Assembly (NCBI RefSeq): GCF_014205135.1
Contig: NZ_JACHMY010000001.1
Coordinates: 6,076,001 to 6,140,000 of the forward strand
Length of the DNA stretch: 64,000 nt
Reading direction: 5' to 3'
Origin: Kribbella italica
GTDB lineage: Bacteria > Actinomycetota > Actinomycetes > Propionibacteriales > Kribbellaceae
The position numbers were made by a program, and so were the translations under genes. Positions 25,245 through 33,188 of this stretch are shown one piece after another (positions within the stretch are counted from its first letter, which is position 1; the number at the start of each line of letters is the position of its first letter). The notes beneath the pieces were generated by a model. The model was not told the DNA's origin. It saw only the letters and a list, made by a program, of their open reading frames with translations, and did no database searches.

Positions 25245-26522
25245 TCAGTTCGGCTTGGCGGCCGCGACGAGTGCCTTCTGCAGTACGCCGACGTCCATAC
25301 CGCTGCTGAACTGGCCCATCGCCGACAGGATCGAGTCGTTCTGGCCGAGCGTGCACGCGGCACCGTGGGCGCAGGACGGGACGATCTTGTTGGCCTTCCA
25401 GTCGGCCATCGCGGCCTGCTGGTACTTCGGGTAGTCGGTCACGACGGCGTCGGAACGCGCCGGGATCGAGCCCTTCTTGGTGTTGAACGCCTTCTGGCCC
25501 TCGGCCGAACCGACGACCTTCAGCCAGCACTTGGCGCCTTCCGGGGTCTGCCCGTTGGTCGGCAGCGTGAAGGAGTCGGCCAGGTACTGGAAGTTGCCCG
25601 CCGTGCCGGGAGCCGGCCAGTAGGTGTACGCCGAGTCCGGTACCTTGTCGGCCAGCTGCTGCGCGGCGACCCAGTCACCCATCACCGTGTACGCCGCCTG
25701 GCCCTTGTTCACGTACTGCAGCGCGTCCGGCCAGTCGATCGCCTCGCGGTCGGCGTTGCTGAACGACAGGATCTTCTTGAACTTCTCCAGCGCGGCGGTG
25801 ACGTCGGCGCCGGCCATGTCGGTCTGACCGTTCCACAGGCCGGTGAACTTGTCCGGGCCGAGCTCGGCGAGCAGCACGACCTCCATCACCATCTCCTCGG
25901 CGAAGCCCTTGGAGGTGGCCAGCGGGGCCTTGACCCCGGCCGCCTTCAGCTTCTCCATGTCGGCGATCCAGGCGTCGACCGAGGCCGGGGCCTTGGTGGC
26001 GTCGAGGTTCGCCTTCTTCAGCACCGCCGGGCTGGTCCAGACGACGTTGGCGCGGTGCACGTTGGCCGGCACCGAGTAGATCTTGCCGTCGACGGTCAGG
26101 TTGTCGATCAGGCTCTGCGGGAAGGCCTTGTCCAGGCCGAACTCCTTGTAGAGGTCGCTGACGTCGTCGACCTGACCGTTCTTGATGTAGTCGCCCAGCT
26201 CGGCTCCGGCGTGCGCCTGGAAGGTCGCCGGCGGCTTGCCCGCGGCCAGGTCGTTCGCCAGCACCTGCTTGGCGTTCGAGCCGGCACCACCGGCGACGGC
26301 CGAGTTCACGAACTTGAAGTCCTTGCACTCGGTCCCGAACGTCGAGACCAGGCCGTCGAGCCCGGCCTTCTCGCCGCCGTCGGCCCACCAGGTGAAGACG
26401 GTGACGTCCTTGCTCGCCGACGAGTCCCCGCTGCCACCGTCGTCGCTGTTCCCGCAGGCACTGACCGCGAGAAGACCCGCGGCACCCAGCACCGCCACGG
26501 TCTTGCTCCAACCACCACGCAT
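25245..26522 (-). CDS. Sugar ABC transporter substrate-binding lipoprotein
   Basis: 425 aa from ATG 26522 (GGAGA 6-7 nt upstream); the upstream extension to 26576 adds no signal features. The N-terminus carries a lipoprotein signal ending LLAVSACG, with Cys as the lipid anchor, then a Gly/Asp/Ser linker. The body matches the solute-binding family 1 fold of CUT1 importers (VTVFTWWADGGEKAGL near the start, AYTVMGDWVAA in the middle). It captures a sugar outside the membrane for the two downstream permeases. Confidence 0.93.
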   Translation of the reverse strand: MRGGWSKTVAVLGAAGLLAVSACGNSDDGGSGDSSASKDVTVFTWWADGGEKAGLDGLVSTFGTECKDFKFVNSAVAGGAGSNAKQVLANDLAAGKPPATFQAHAGAELGDYIKNGQVDDVSDLYKEFGLDKAFPQSLIDNLTVDGKIYSVPANVHRANVVWTSPAVLKKANLDATKAPASVDAWIADMEKLKAAGVKAPLATSKGFAEEMVMEVVLLAELGPDKFTGLWNGQTDMAGADVTAALEKFKKILSFSNADREAIDWPDALQYVNKGQAAYTVMGDWVAAQQLADKVPDSAYTYWPAPGTAGNFQYLADSFTLPTNGQTPEGAKCWLKVVGSAEGQKAFNTKKGSIPARSDAVVTDYPKYQQAAMADWKANKIVPSCAHGAACTLGQNDSILSAMGQFSSGMDVGVLQKALVAAAKPN

Positions 26523-26565
26523 TTTCTGTCTCCGATCAGTTCGTGGAGGGCCCCTTGACGGGCCA

Positions 26566-26595
26566 ACTCTGGGCACCAGCGTCCGGGGGTGTCAA
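26566..26595 (-). promoter_or_regulatory. Predicted promoter of the sugar ABC transporter operon
   Basis: On the minus strand TTGACA (26590-26595) and CAGAGT (26566-26571) are 18 bp apart. TGTGCACA, an 8-bp palindrome at 26614-26621, sits about 20 bp upstream and may be part of a LacI/GntR-type site. Confidence 0.4.
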
Positions 26596-26649
26596 CGTTC
26601 CGCCCCAGCACGTTGTGCACATGTGACACCTTTTGTGTGGATTTGTCGA

Positions 26650-27681
26650 TCAGGGCCACAGGAGGGTCTTGATCGCGCGCCGATCGTGCATCGCAAGGTA
26701 GCCCTCGGCCACCTCGGCCAGCGGCAACTGCTGGTCGAACACGCGTCCCGGTTCGATCTCGCCCGCCAGGACGGCGGTCATCAGCTCCGGCAGGTACGCG
26801 CGCACCGGCGCGACCCCACCGGCCAGCCCGACGTTCTTGCTGAACATCCGGCGGATCGGGACTTCCACGCCGTGCGGTACGCCGACGAACCCGACCGTCG
26901 CCCCGGCCCGCGCGATGTCGAACGCGGTCCGGAACGACTGGTCGGTCCCGACACACTCCAGCACGGCGTCCGCGCCGACTCCGTCGGTCAGCTCCAGGAC
27001 GGCGGTCTTCGCGTCGTCGCCGCGCTCGGCGATGATGTGCGTGGCGCCGAAGGACTTCGCGAGTTTCTGCCGCGACTCATGCCGCGACAGGGCAACAACT
27101 TTCTCGGCCCCCATCCGGACCGCCGCCAGTACGCCGCACAGCCCGACCGCGCCGTCGCCGACCACCACGACGGTGTCGCCGGCTTTCACCCGCGCCGACC
27201 GGGCCGCGTGCCAGCCGGTGCCCATCACGTCGGACAGCGTCAGCAGCGACGGGATCAGCTTGTCGTCCGGGACCTCGGGCGTCGCGACGAGCGTGCCGTC
27301 GGCGTACGGGACCTTGGCGTACTCGCCCTGGCCACCATCGGCCCGGTCGCTGCCGATCCCGACGATGTGCTGGCAAACGGACTGGTACCCGGCCAGGCAG
27401 TTCGGGCAGGTGCCGTCGCTGGCCACGAACGGGGTGACGACGAAGTCGCCCGGCTTCACGGTCCGGACGTCGGCGCCGACCTCCTCGACGATGCCGACGT
27501 ACTCGTGCCCGATCCGGCTGCCCGGCTTGATCTTGTTCTCACCCCGGTACGACCACAGGTCGGACCCGCAGATGCACCCGGCAACGATCTTGATCACCGC
27601 GTCCGTCGGGTCGACGATCACCGGGTCCGGGACCTCGCTGAGCCGGACGTCGAACGGGGCGTGGATCGTGGTGGCTCGCAT
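26650..27681 (-). CDS. Zinc-dependent medium-chain alcohol dehydrogenase
   Basis: 343 aa. Catalytic zinc ligands appear in AGCICGSDLW (Cys) and GHEYVG (His/Glu). The Rossmann motif is VVVGDGAVGLCG. The structural-zinc loop reads GTCPNCLAGYQSVC, with three of the four usual cysteines (Gly at the third), as in a known subfamily. It oxidises an alcohol or polyol with NAD(P). It lies 127 bp upstream of the sugar-binding protein gene on the same strand, behind a separate predicted promoter, so a role in the imported sugar's metabolism is possible but unproven. Confidence 0.9.
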   Translation of the reverse strand: MRATTIHAPFDVRLSEVPDPVIVDPTDAVIKIVAGCICGSDLWSYRGENKIKPGSRIGHEYVGIVEEVGADVRTVKPGDFVVTPFVASDGTCPNCLAGYQSVCQHIVGIGSDRADGGQGEYAKVPYADGTLVATPEVPDDKLIPSLLTLSDVMGTGWHAARSARVKAGDTVVVVGDGAVGLCGVLAAVRMGAEKVVALSRHESRQKLAKSFGATHIIAERGDDAKTAVLELTDGVGADAVLECVGTDQSFRTAFDIARAGATVGFVGVPHGVEVPIRRMFSKNVGLAGGVAPVRAYLPELMTAVLAGEIEPGRVFDQQLPLAEVAEGYLAMHDRRAIKTLLWP

Positions 27682-27711
27682 GCTCGCAGCATAAGCCTGA
27701 TGGTTGAAGAT

Positions 27712-28230
27712 TCAGATGACGGTGTACCGGCCGCGACGGTGGACCAGCGGCGGGACGTCGTCGGCGAGCAGTTCGACGTGTTCGATCGCGAGCTGCACCT
27801 GCAGGGACCAGCCAGCCTCGGGTGGGTCCTCACTCACTAGCCGGCAGCCGGCCCAGGTGCTGACGCCGACCGGGGCCGGGCCCCAGGAGGTGTCGGTCCA
27901 CTCGAGCATGCGGAACGGCCCGCCGGGCGCGGGAGCGACGTACCCGAAGGCGTCGGCGAGCTGCTGGTGCGGTCCGCCGAGCAGGCTGACCACGGCGGTC
28001 TTTGCCTGACGCAACGTTTCCCACAGGTCGGAGTCGGGGTCGAGCAGTCCGACCACGACGCCGGGATCGCCGTCGCCGACGATCATCGAGGAGACCGTCA
28101 GCCCGGCGCGCTTCCCGGCGTACTCCGAGGTCCACAATCCGACCGGTGAGGCGAGCCGCCCGCGGAAGCGGCGGACCGGACTCCGGTCGCCTTCCGCGGG
28201 CAGGAACGGGTGGTCCCCGTGGATGGTCAT
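27712..28230 (-). CDS. Flavin reductase-like FMN-binding split-barrel protein
   Basis: 172 aa. RRFRGRLASPVGLWTSEYAGKRAGLTVSSMIVGDGDPGVVVGLLDPDSDLWETL matches the N-terminal half of the flavin-reductase split-barrel fold (the vGLTvSS element and the P-x-S/D-x-T/L loop). It ends four bases after the serine hydrolase stop region on the same strand and is probably co-transcribed with it. It may bind FMN or act as the reductase of a two-component monooxygenase; no oxygenase is adjacent. Confidence 0.8.
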   Translation of the reverse strand: MTIHGDHPFLPAEGDRSPVRRFRGRLASPVGLWTSEYAGKRAGLTVSSMIVGDGDPGVVVGLLDPDSDLWETLRQAKTAVVSLLGGPHQQLADAFGYVAPAPGGPFRMLEWTDTSWGPAPVGVSTWAGCRLVSEDPPEAGWSLQVQLAIEHVELLADDVPPLVHRRGRYTVI

Positions 28231-28234
28231 GGAG

Positions 28235-29620
28235 CTACCGTACGGCGACGACTCGATCGGGCAGCGAGTACTGCTCGATCGGGCGGCTGACCAGACCGCT
28301 GGCCCCGCGCACCGACTCGACCTGACCGTCGGCGCCGAAGACGAAGCGCATCGGCTCGCCGTACCCGCCGTACCCGGATCCGCTGGTCACCCGGAGCGTG
28401 GTGTCGTCGGCGAGCTCCAGCGTCGTCGGCTCGGCCGTCGGGTCCGCCCCGGTCGGGTCGATCAGGTAGAGCCGCCCGCCGAGCAGCGCGATGTCGGTCA
28501 CGCCCCACAGGTTCGCGAAGCGCCCGGTGAACCGCGCCAGGTCGCCCTCGCCGCGTTCCTTCGACTCGGCCAGGTCGATCAGCTTGTGCAGGGCTTCGGC
28601 CAGCTCGGCCGCCGGCCCGTCGATGCAGTTGGTCAGCACCGACACCGCGATCCGGCGCTCGGCGTCGACCATCGAGCGGGTGATGTGCCCGGGATAGCCG
28701 CCGCCGTGCCCGAAGACGTCGCGCTTGGCGACCTGGTTGATCATCAGGCCGAGCCCGTACCGCGGCCCGTCCTCCTCGGTGGTCTTCCACAGCCCGTGCT
28801 GCATCTGCCGCTTCGAGGCGTCGCTCAGCAGCCGCTCGTCGCCCATCAGGTGGGCCGACCAGTAGGTCACCAGGTCCTGCGCGCTGCCGTAGAAGCCGGT
28901 CGCGGAGGCGAGCGCCCGGGTGTCGACGTGCTCGATCGGCACCCGCTGGTCGGCGTACGCGTAGGCGCTGTAGCCCGCGGCGTACTGCGCGCCGCGGCTC
29001 GGATCGAGCTCTGGACCGAGGTCGGCGAGGCCAAGCTTGGCCACGATCGCGGTCTGCACGTGCTCGTTGTACGACGTCCCGGTGACCGCCTCGATCACCA
29101 GGCCGAGCAGGCCGTAGCCGATGTTGGAGTACTTGAACCGGTCGTTGTCCTCGATCACCGCCGACGTGTCCGCCTTCAGTACGCCGAGCAGGTGCTCACG
29201 GTCCGGGAACGGCGTCGCGAGCTGCCAGTGATCCGCCTCCAGACTGTCCCGGGTGACACCGCCGGCGTGGCTGAGCAGGTCGCGCAGCGTGCGCTCCCCC
29301 AGCGGTGTCCCGACGATTTCGGTGACGTGCGCCGACGCCTTGTCGTCCAGCCGCAACCGGCCCTGCTCGACCAGCTGCAGCACGGCCGTCGCGGTGAACG
29401 TCTTCGAGTGCGACGCGATCCGGAACAGGTGCTCGGGCGTCAGCGCGACGCCGCCCTCGACGTCGGCCAGCCCGTACGCCGTGGACAGCGCGACCCGGTC
29501 CCCGGCGTACACGGCGGCTTGGATCCCAGGGACCCGCTGGTAGCGCTGGTTGAAGGCCAGCCAGCGGTCGTAGTACGCGAGGACTTCGGTCAGGTTCCGG
29601 TCATCCACAGTTTTGGGCAC
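28235..29620 (-). CDS. Serine hydrolase of the beta-lactamase/class C fold
   Basis: 461 aa from GTG 29620; starts at 29683 (overlapping paaN) and 29611 are alternatives. IASHSKTFTA supplies the S-x-x-K nucleophile and base, YSN is the second motif (FKYSNIGYGLLG) and HGGGYPGH replaces the KTG box. A C-terminal lipocalin-like domain (about the last 90 residues) follows. No signal peptide, so it is probably a cytoplasmic esterase/peptidase. It follows paaN by about 10 bp on the same strand. A second gene of this family, with the identical IASHSKTFTA motif, lies at 38538-39884. Confidence 0.87.
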   Translation of the reverse strand: MPKTVDDRNLTEVLAYYDRWLAFNQRYQRVPGIQAAVYAGDRVALSTAYGLADVEGGVALTPEHLFRIASHSKTFTATAVLQLVEQGRLRLDDKASAHVTEIVGTPLGERTLRDLLSHAGGVTRDSLEADHWQLATPFPDREHLLGVLKADTSAVIEDNDRFKYSNIGYGLLGLVIEAVTGTSYNEHVQTAIVAKLGLADLGPELDPSRGAQYAAGYSAYAYADQRVPIEHVDTRALASATGFYGSAQDLVTYWSAHLMGDERLLSDASKRQMQHGLWKTTEEDGPRYGLGLMINQVAKRDVFGHGGGYPGHITRSMVDAERRIAVSVLTNCIDGPAAELAEALHKLIDLAESKERGEGDLARFTGRFANLWGVTDIALLGGRLYLIDPTGADPTAEPTTLELADDTTLRVTSGSGYGGYGEPMRFVFGADGQVESVRGASGLVSRPIEQYSLPDRVVAVR

Positions 29621-29630
29621 GCCTCCAAGA

Positions 29631-31304
29631 TTAGGCGTGACGCCTGGATTGAATGACGCGGAAGCGACTCGCAACGTAGGCACCGTCGGTGTACGTCGCG
29701 TTGGCGGCCGGGTTGGCGCCGGTGCCGTGGAAGTCGCTGAACGCGGCCGACTGGTTCACGAAGACCTGGCCGGTCAGGTTCTCCGACAGCGCGACGCCGA
29801 CGTCCAGCGCGGTGTCACGGGCCAGCTCCAGTACGCCCTCGTCGGTCGAGTAGATCCCGGCGGTCATCGCGCCGCCCTCGGCGACCGTGCGGCCGAACAG
29901 CTCGATCGACTCCTTGGTGTCCGCGGTCCGGACCAGGAACGAGACCGGGCCGAAGCACTCCTTGGCGTAGACGCCCTCGTCCTTGGCGTCGATCGCGACC
30001 AGCAGCGGCGTCCGGACCACGGCGTCGTCGTACGCCGGGTGCGTGATCGCGCGCGACGGCAGCACGACGTCGCCGTACTCCGCGGCCAGCTCGAGCCGGT
30101 TGACGACGGCCTGGTTGACGATCCCGCCGAGGATCTCGACCGCGCGGGCGTCGTCGCCGAGCAGCTTGCCGATCGAGGTGGCGATCCCGGCGCCGACCTC
30201 CTCGAACGACTTGTGCCCGTCGTCGGTCGCGATACCGCCGGCCGGGACGAACAGGTTCTGCGTGGTGGTGCACATCTGGCCGGAGTACAGCGAGAGCGTG
30301 AAGGCCAGGTTGTTGCACAGCGCCTTGAACGAGTCGGTCGAGTCGACGATGACCGCGTTGACGCCGGCCTTCTCGGTGAACACCGTCGCCTGGGTCGCGT
30401 TCTGCTCGAGCCACTCGCCGAACTCGCTGCCGCCGGTGAAGTCGATCAGCTTGACCTCGGGGCGCTGCGCGAGCGGCTTGGCCAGGCCGTCGTCCGGACG
30501 CTCGGCGACCAGGGTGACCAGATTCGGGTCGAGACCGGCCTCGGCGAGGACCTCGCGGCAGACGTCGACCGTGATCGCCAGCGGCAGCACGGCGAGCGGG
30601 TGCGGCTTGACCACGACGGCGTTGCCGGTGACCAGCGAGGCGAACAGGCCCGGCCAGGAGTTCCAGGTCGGGAACGTGTTGCAGCCGATCACCAGCGCGA
30701 CGCCGCGGCCGGTGACGGTGAAGTTCTTGGTCATCCGGATCGGGTCGCCCTTGGCCGGCTTCTCCCACAGCGCCTCGGCCGGGTAGCGGCTCATCTCCTC
30801 GTACGCGTAGGCGACCGCCTCGAGCGCGCGGTCCAGCGCGTGCGCGCCGCCGGCCTGGAACGCCATCACGAACGCCTGGCCGCTGGTGTGGTGTACGGCG
30901 TTCGCGAGCTCGAAGACGCGCTGGTGCAGCCGGTCGAGGATCTCCAGCGTGACGCCGGTGCGGCCGTCGATCCCGGCCTTGCGCCAGTCGGTCAGCCCGG
31001 CCTGGGCGGCGGCGAGCAGCTCGTCCAGGCCGCTCTCGGTGGTGCGCGGGTACTCCACGTTCAGCTCGATGCCGAACGGCGACTGCTCGGTGACGACCGA
31101 CCCGTTCGCGCCAGGGGTGGCCAGCACGTACTCCTGGCCGAGATGCTGCTCGAAGGCGGCCTTGCCGTCAGCGGCCGCGGTTTCGCCGTACACCCGCGGG
31201 CTCGGCGACTCGGGGAAGGCGGAGAAGTAGCCGCGGCTGCGGATCGCCGCCAGCGCGCCGTCGAGGCGGTCGCGGTGGGTGGCGAGCCAGTCGGTCGATG
31301 TCAT
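29631..31304 (-). CDS. paaN: Phenylacetic acid degradation protein PaaN (aldehyde dehydrogenase family)
   Basis: 557 aa. Aldehyde dehydrogenase features are clear: NTFPTWNSWPG near the cofactor site, DFTGGSEFGEWLE and the SLYSGQMCTTTQN catalytic-cysteine region. The N-terminus (RGYFSAFPESPSPRVYGE) and overall sequence match the PaaN family (TIGR02288) rather than the PaaZ hydratase fusion. It should oxidise the ring-opened semialdehyde of phenylacetyl-CoA catabolism. It is divergent from paaI-paaJ-paaK, with a 79-bp shared regulatory gap. Confidence 0.92.
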   Translation of the reverse strand: MTSTDWLATHRDRLDGALAAIRSRGYFSAFPESPSPRVYGETAAADGKAAFEQHLGQEYVLATPGANGSVVTEQSPFGIELNVEYPRTTESGLDELLAAAQAGLTDWRKAGIDGRTGVTLEILDRLHQRVFELANAVHHTSGQAFVMAFQAGGAHALDRALEAVAYAYEEMSRYPAEALWEKPAKGDPIRMTKNFTVTGRGVALVIGCNTFPTWNSWPGLFASLVTGNAVVVKPHPLAVLPLAITVDVCREVLAEAGLDPNLVTLVAERPDDGLAKPLAQRPEVKLIDFTGGSEFGEWLEQNATQATVFTEKAGVNAVIVDSTDSFKALCNNLAFTLSLYSGQMCTTTQNLFVPAGGIATDDGHKSFEEVGAGIATSIGKLLGDDARAVEILGGIVNQAVVNRLELAAEYGDVVLPSRAITHPAYDDAVVRTPLLVAIDAKDEGVYAKECFGPVSFLVRTADTKESIELFGRTVAEGGAMTAGIYSTDEGVLELARDTALDVGVALSENLTGQVFVNQSAAFSDFHGTGANPAANATYTDGAYVASRFRVIQSRRHA

Positions 31305-31341
31305 GGGGTGCGCTCCAAGCTGAGGTGGTCGACAGAGTGGA

Positions 31342-31380
31342 TGTTACAGTCGCTGGACAGATCGTCGATAGGGTGTAACA
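31342..31380. promoter_or_regulatory. Candidate operator in the paaN/paaI divergent promoter
   Basis: Inverted repeat TGTTACA (31342-31348) and TGTAACA (31374-31380) with a 25-nt spacer, inside the 79-bp gap between the divergent paa genes. The spacer contains TGGACAGATCGTC, similar to the TTGGACANNNGTCAA repeats beside the nearby TetR gene but one base longer. Confidence 0.35.
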
Positions 31381-31383
31381 ACC

Positions 31384-31809
31384 ATGAGTGATGAGCTGGC
31401 CGCCCGCGTGGCGGCCGCGATGTGGGCCGACGACGCCGCGAGCGCGGGTCTCGGCCTGCGCCTGGTCGCGGTCGGGACCGGGACGGCGCGGCTGGAGATG
31501 ACCGTGCGCGACGACATGGTGAACGGCCACGGTATCGCTCACGGCGGCTTCGTCTTCACGCTCGCCGACTCGGCGTTCGCCTTCGCCTGCAACTCGCGCA
31601 ACCAGGTCACCGTCGCGCAGGCCTGCGACATCGTGTTCGTCACGGCCGTCCAGCGCGGCGACGTACTGGTCGCGGAGGCTCGCGAGCGGACCACGTTCGG
31701 CCGGAACGCGATCTACGACGTCACCGTCCGCCGTGGCGACGAGGTGGTCGCCGAGTTCCGCGGCCGCAGCCGCCAGCTGTCCGGAACCGTCATCAAGGAG
31801 GACTCATGA
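31384..31809 (+). CDS. paaI: Hydroxyphenylacetyl-CoA thioesterase PaaI
   Basis: 141 aa hotdog-fold thioesterase. GHGIAHGGFVFTLADSAFAFACNS contains the HGG motif with the conserved Asp in the following helix, typical of PaaI. VTVAQACDIVFV and GRNAIYDVTV are the remaining core strands. It removes dead-end CoA esters during phenylacetate breakdown. It is the first gene of paaI-paaJ-paaK. A perfect AAGGAGG near its 3' end (31795-31801) points to an ATG overlapping its stop, where an unusual hairpin sequence now intervenes before paaJ. Confidence 0.92.
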   Translation: MSDELAARVAAAMWADDAASAGLGLRLVAVGTGTARLEMTVRDDMVNGHGIAHGGFVFTLADSAFAFACNSRNQVTVAQACDIVFVTAVQRGDVLVAEARERTTFGRNAIYDVTVRRGDEVVAEFRGRSRQLSGTVIKEDS

Positions 31810-31841
31810 GCTGTGCTTTTGGCCTCGCCTCCGGCTCGGCG

Positions 31842-31930
31842 GGTCATGGGGCTTGGTCTCCCGGTCTTCCCTCGTCGTTCGGTCGCTGCGCTCCCTCTCT
31901 CCTCAGTCCAGACCGGGAGGCCCCATGACC
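31842..31930 (+). repeat. Large bulged hairpin between paaI and paaJ, MITE-like or regulatory
   Basis: Left arm 31842-31852 plus 31858-31867 pairs perfectly with right arm 31910-31930, giving a 21-bp stem interrupted only by a 5-nt bulge (TTGGT, 31853-31857). The loop is 42 nt. The element sits in a 156-bp stretch flanked by ATGA at 31806-31809 and at 31966-31969. A short ORF (31806-31928, about 40 codons) coupled to paaI by AAGGAGG crosses it but looks non-coding. See findings. Confidence 0.65.
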
Positions 31931-31965
31931 TTCGCGTGCTCCTCGATCCAGAACGGAATGGCGCT

Positions 31966-33171
31966 ATGACCCGCGTGGCCTATCTCGTCGACGGGATCCG
32001 GACCCCGATCGGCCGGTACGGCGGTGCGCTGGCCGCGGTGCGGCCCGACGATCTCGCGGCGCACGTGCTGCGCTCCTTGCTCGCGCGCCACCCCTCGCTC
32101 GACCCCGCGTCGATCGACGACGTCGTGCTCGGCTGCGCGAACCAGGCCGGCGAGGACAACCGAAACGTCGCCCGGATGGCCGTGCTGCTGGCCGGGCTCC
32201 CGGACAGCGTGCCCGGCTCGACGATCAACCGGCTCTGCGGTTCCGGCCTGGACGCGGTCGCCTCGGCCGCGCGGTCGATCGTTGCCGGTGACAACGACGT
32301 GGTGATCGCCGGCGGCGTCGAGTCGATGTCGCGGGCGCCCTTCGTGATGCCGAAGGCCACCTCGGCGTACTCGCGCTCGGCGGAGATCTTCGATACCACG
32401 ATCGGCTGGCGGTTCGTCAATCCGGTGCTGAAGGGTCAGTACGGGATCGACTCGATGCCGGAGACCGCGGAGAACGTCGCGGCCGACTTCGGGATCGCCC
32501 GCGAGGACCAGGACCTGTTCGCGCTGCGCAGCCAGCAGTGCGCGGCCAAGGCGATCGCGAACGGCCGGCTGGCCGAGGAGATCGTCGCCATGGAGGTGCC
32601 CGGCAAGCGTGGCGCGGTGACCGTCGTCGACACGGACGAGCACCCGCGTGAGACGACACTGGAAGCCCTTGCGGGGTTGAAGACTCCGTTCCGCGATCCG
32701 GGCACGGTGACCGCCGGCAACGCGTCCGGCGTGAACGACGGCGCGGCCGCGCTGCTGGTGATGAGCGGCGAAGCGGTCGAGCGGCTCGGTGTCACCCCAC
32801 TGGCTCGGATCGTCGGGACAGCGGCGGCCGGCGTACCGCCGCGGATCATGGGGATCGGGCCCGCGCCCGCGACCCGCAAGCTGCTCGACCGGACCGGCGT
32901 ACCGCTCGCGGATGTCGGCGTGATCGAGCTGAACGAGGCGTTCGCCGCCCAGTCCCTCGCCGTACTGCGGGAGCTCGGGCTGTCCGACGACGCCGAGCAC
33001 GTCAACCCGAACGGCGGCGCCATCGCCCTGGGTCACCCCCTGGGGATGTCCGGCGCCCGCCTCGCTCTGACCGCCGCCCTGGAGCTTCGCCACCGCGACG
33101 CCGGGTACGCGCTGACCACCATGTGCATCGGCGTCGGGCAGGGGATCGCGACCTTGCTGGCGCGGCCGTAG
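31966..33171 (+). CDS. paaJ: 3-oxoadipyl-CoA/3-oxo-5,6-dehydrosuberyl-CoA thiolase
   Basis: 401 aa from ATG 31966, giving the family N-terminus MTRVAYLVDGIRTPIGRYGG; upstream frame is the hairpin region. NRLCGSGLDA holds the nucleophilic Cys, NEAFAAQ, HPLGMSGAR and CIGVGQG carry the other active-site residues. ILGCANQAGEDNRNVARM-type and FDTTIGWRFVNP stretches match E. coli PaaJ/PcaF closely. It cleaves the last phenylacetate intermediates to acetyl-CoA and succinyl-CoA. Its own ribosome site is poor; the strong one lies before the inserted hairpin element. Confidence 0.93.
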   Translation: MTRVAYLVDGIRTPIGRYGGALAAVRPDDLAAHVLRSLLARHPSLDPASIDDVVLGCANQAGEDNRNVARMAVLLAGLPDSVPGSTINRLCGSGLDAVASAARSIVAGDNDVVIAGGVESMSRAPFVMPKATSAYSRSAEIFDTTIGWRFVNPVLKGQYGIDSMPETAENVAADFGIAREDQDLFALRSQQCAAKAIANGRLAEEIVAMEVPGKRGAVTVVDTDEHPRETTLEALAGLKTPFRDPGTVTAGNASGVNDGAAALLVMSGEAVERLGVTPLARIVGTAAAGVPPRIMGIGPAPATRKLLDRTGVPLADVGVIELNEAFAAQSLAVLRELGLSDDAEHVNPNGGAIALGHPLGMSGARLALTAALELRHRDAGYALTTMCIGVGQGIATLLARP

Positions 33172-33188
33172 AGAGAGGGTCTCCGCCC

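Noticed and set aside
31806..31928. Short ORF coupled to the paaI stop by a strong ribosome site
   Set aside because: Its codons run through a hairpin and give no protein-like pattern; I treat the stretch as an inserted or regulatory element.
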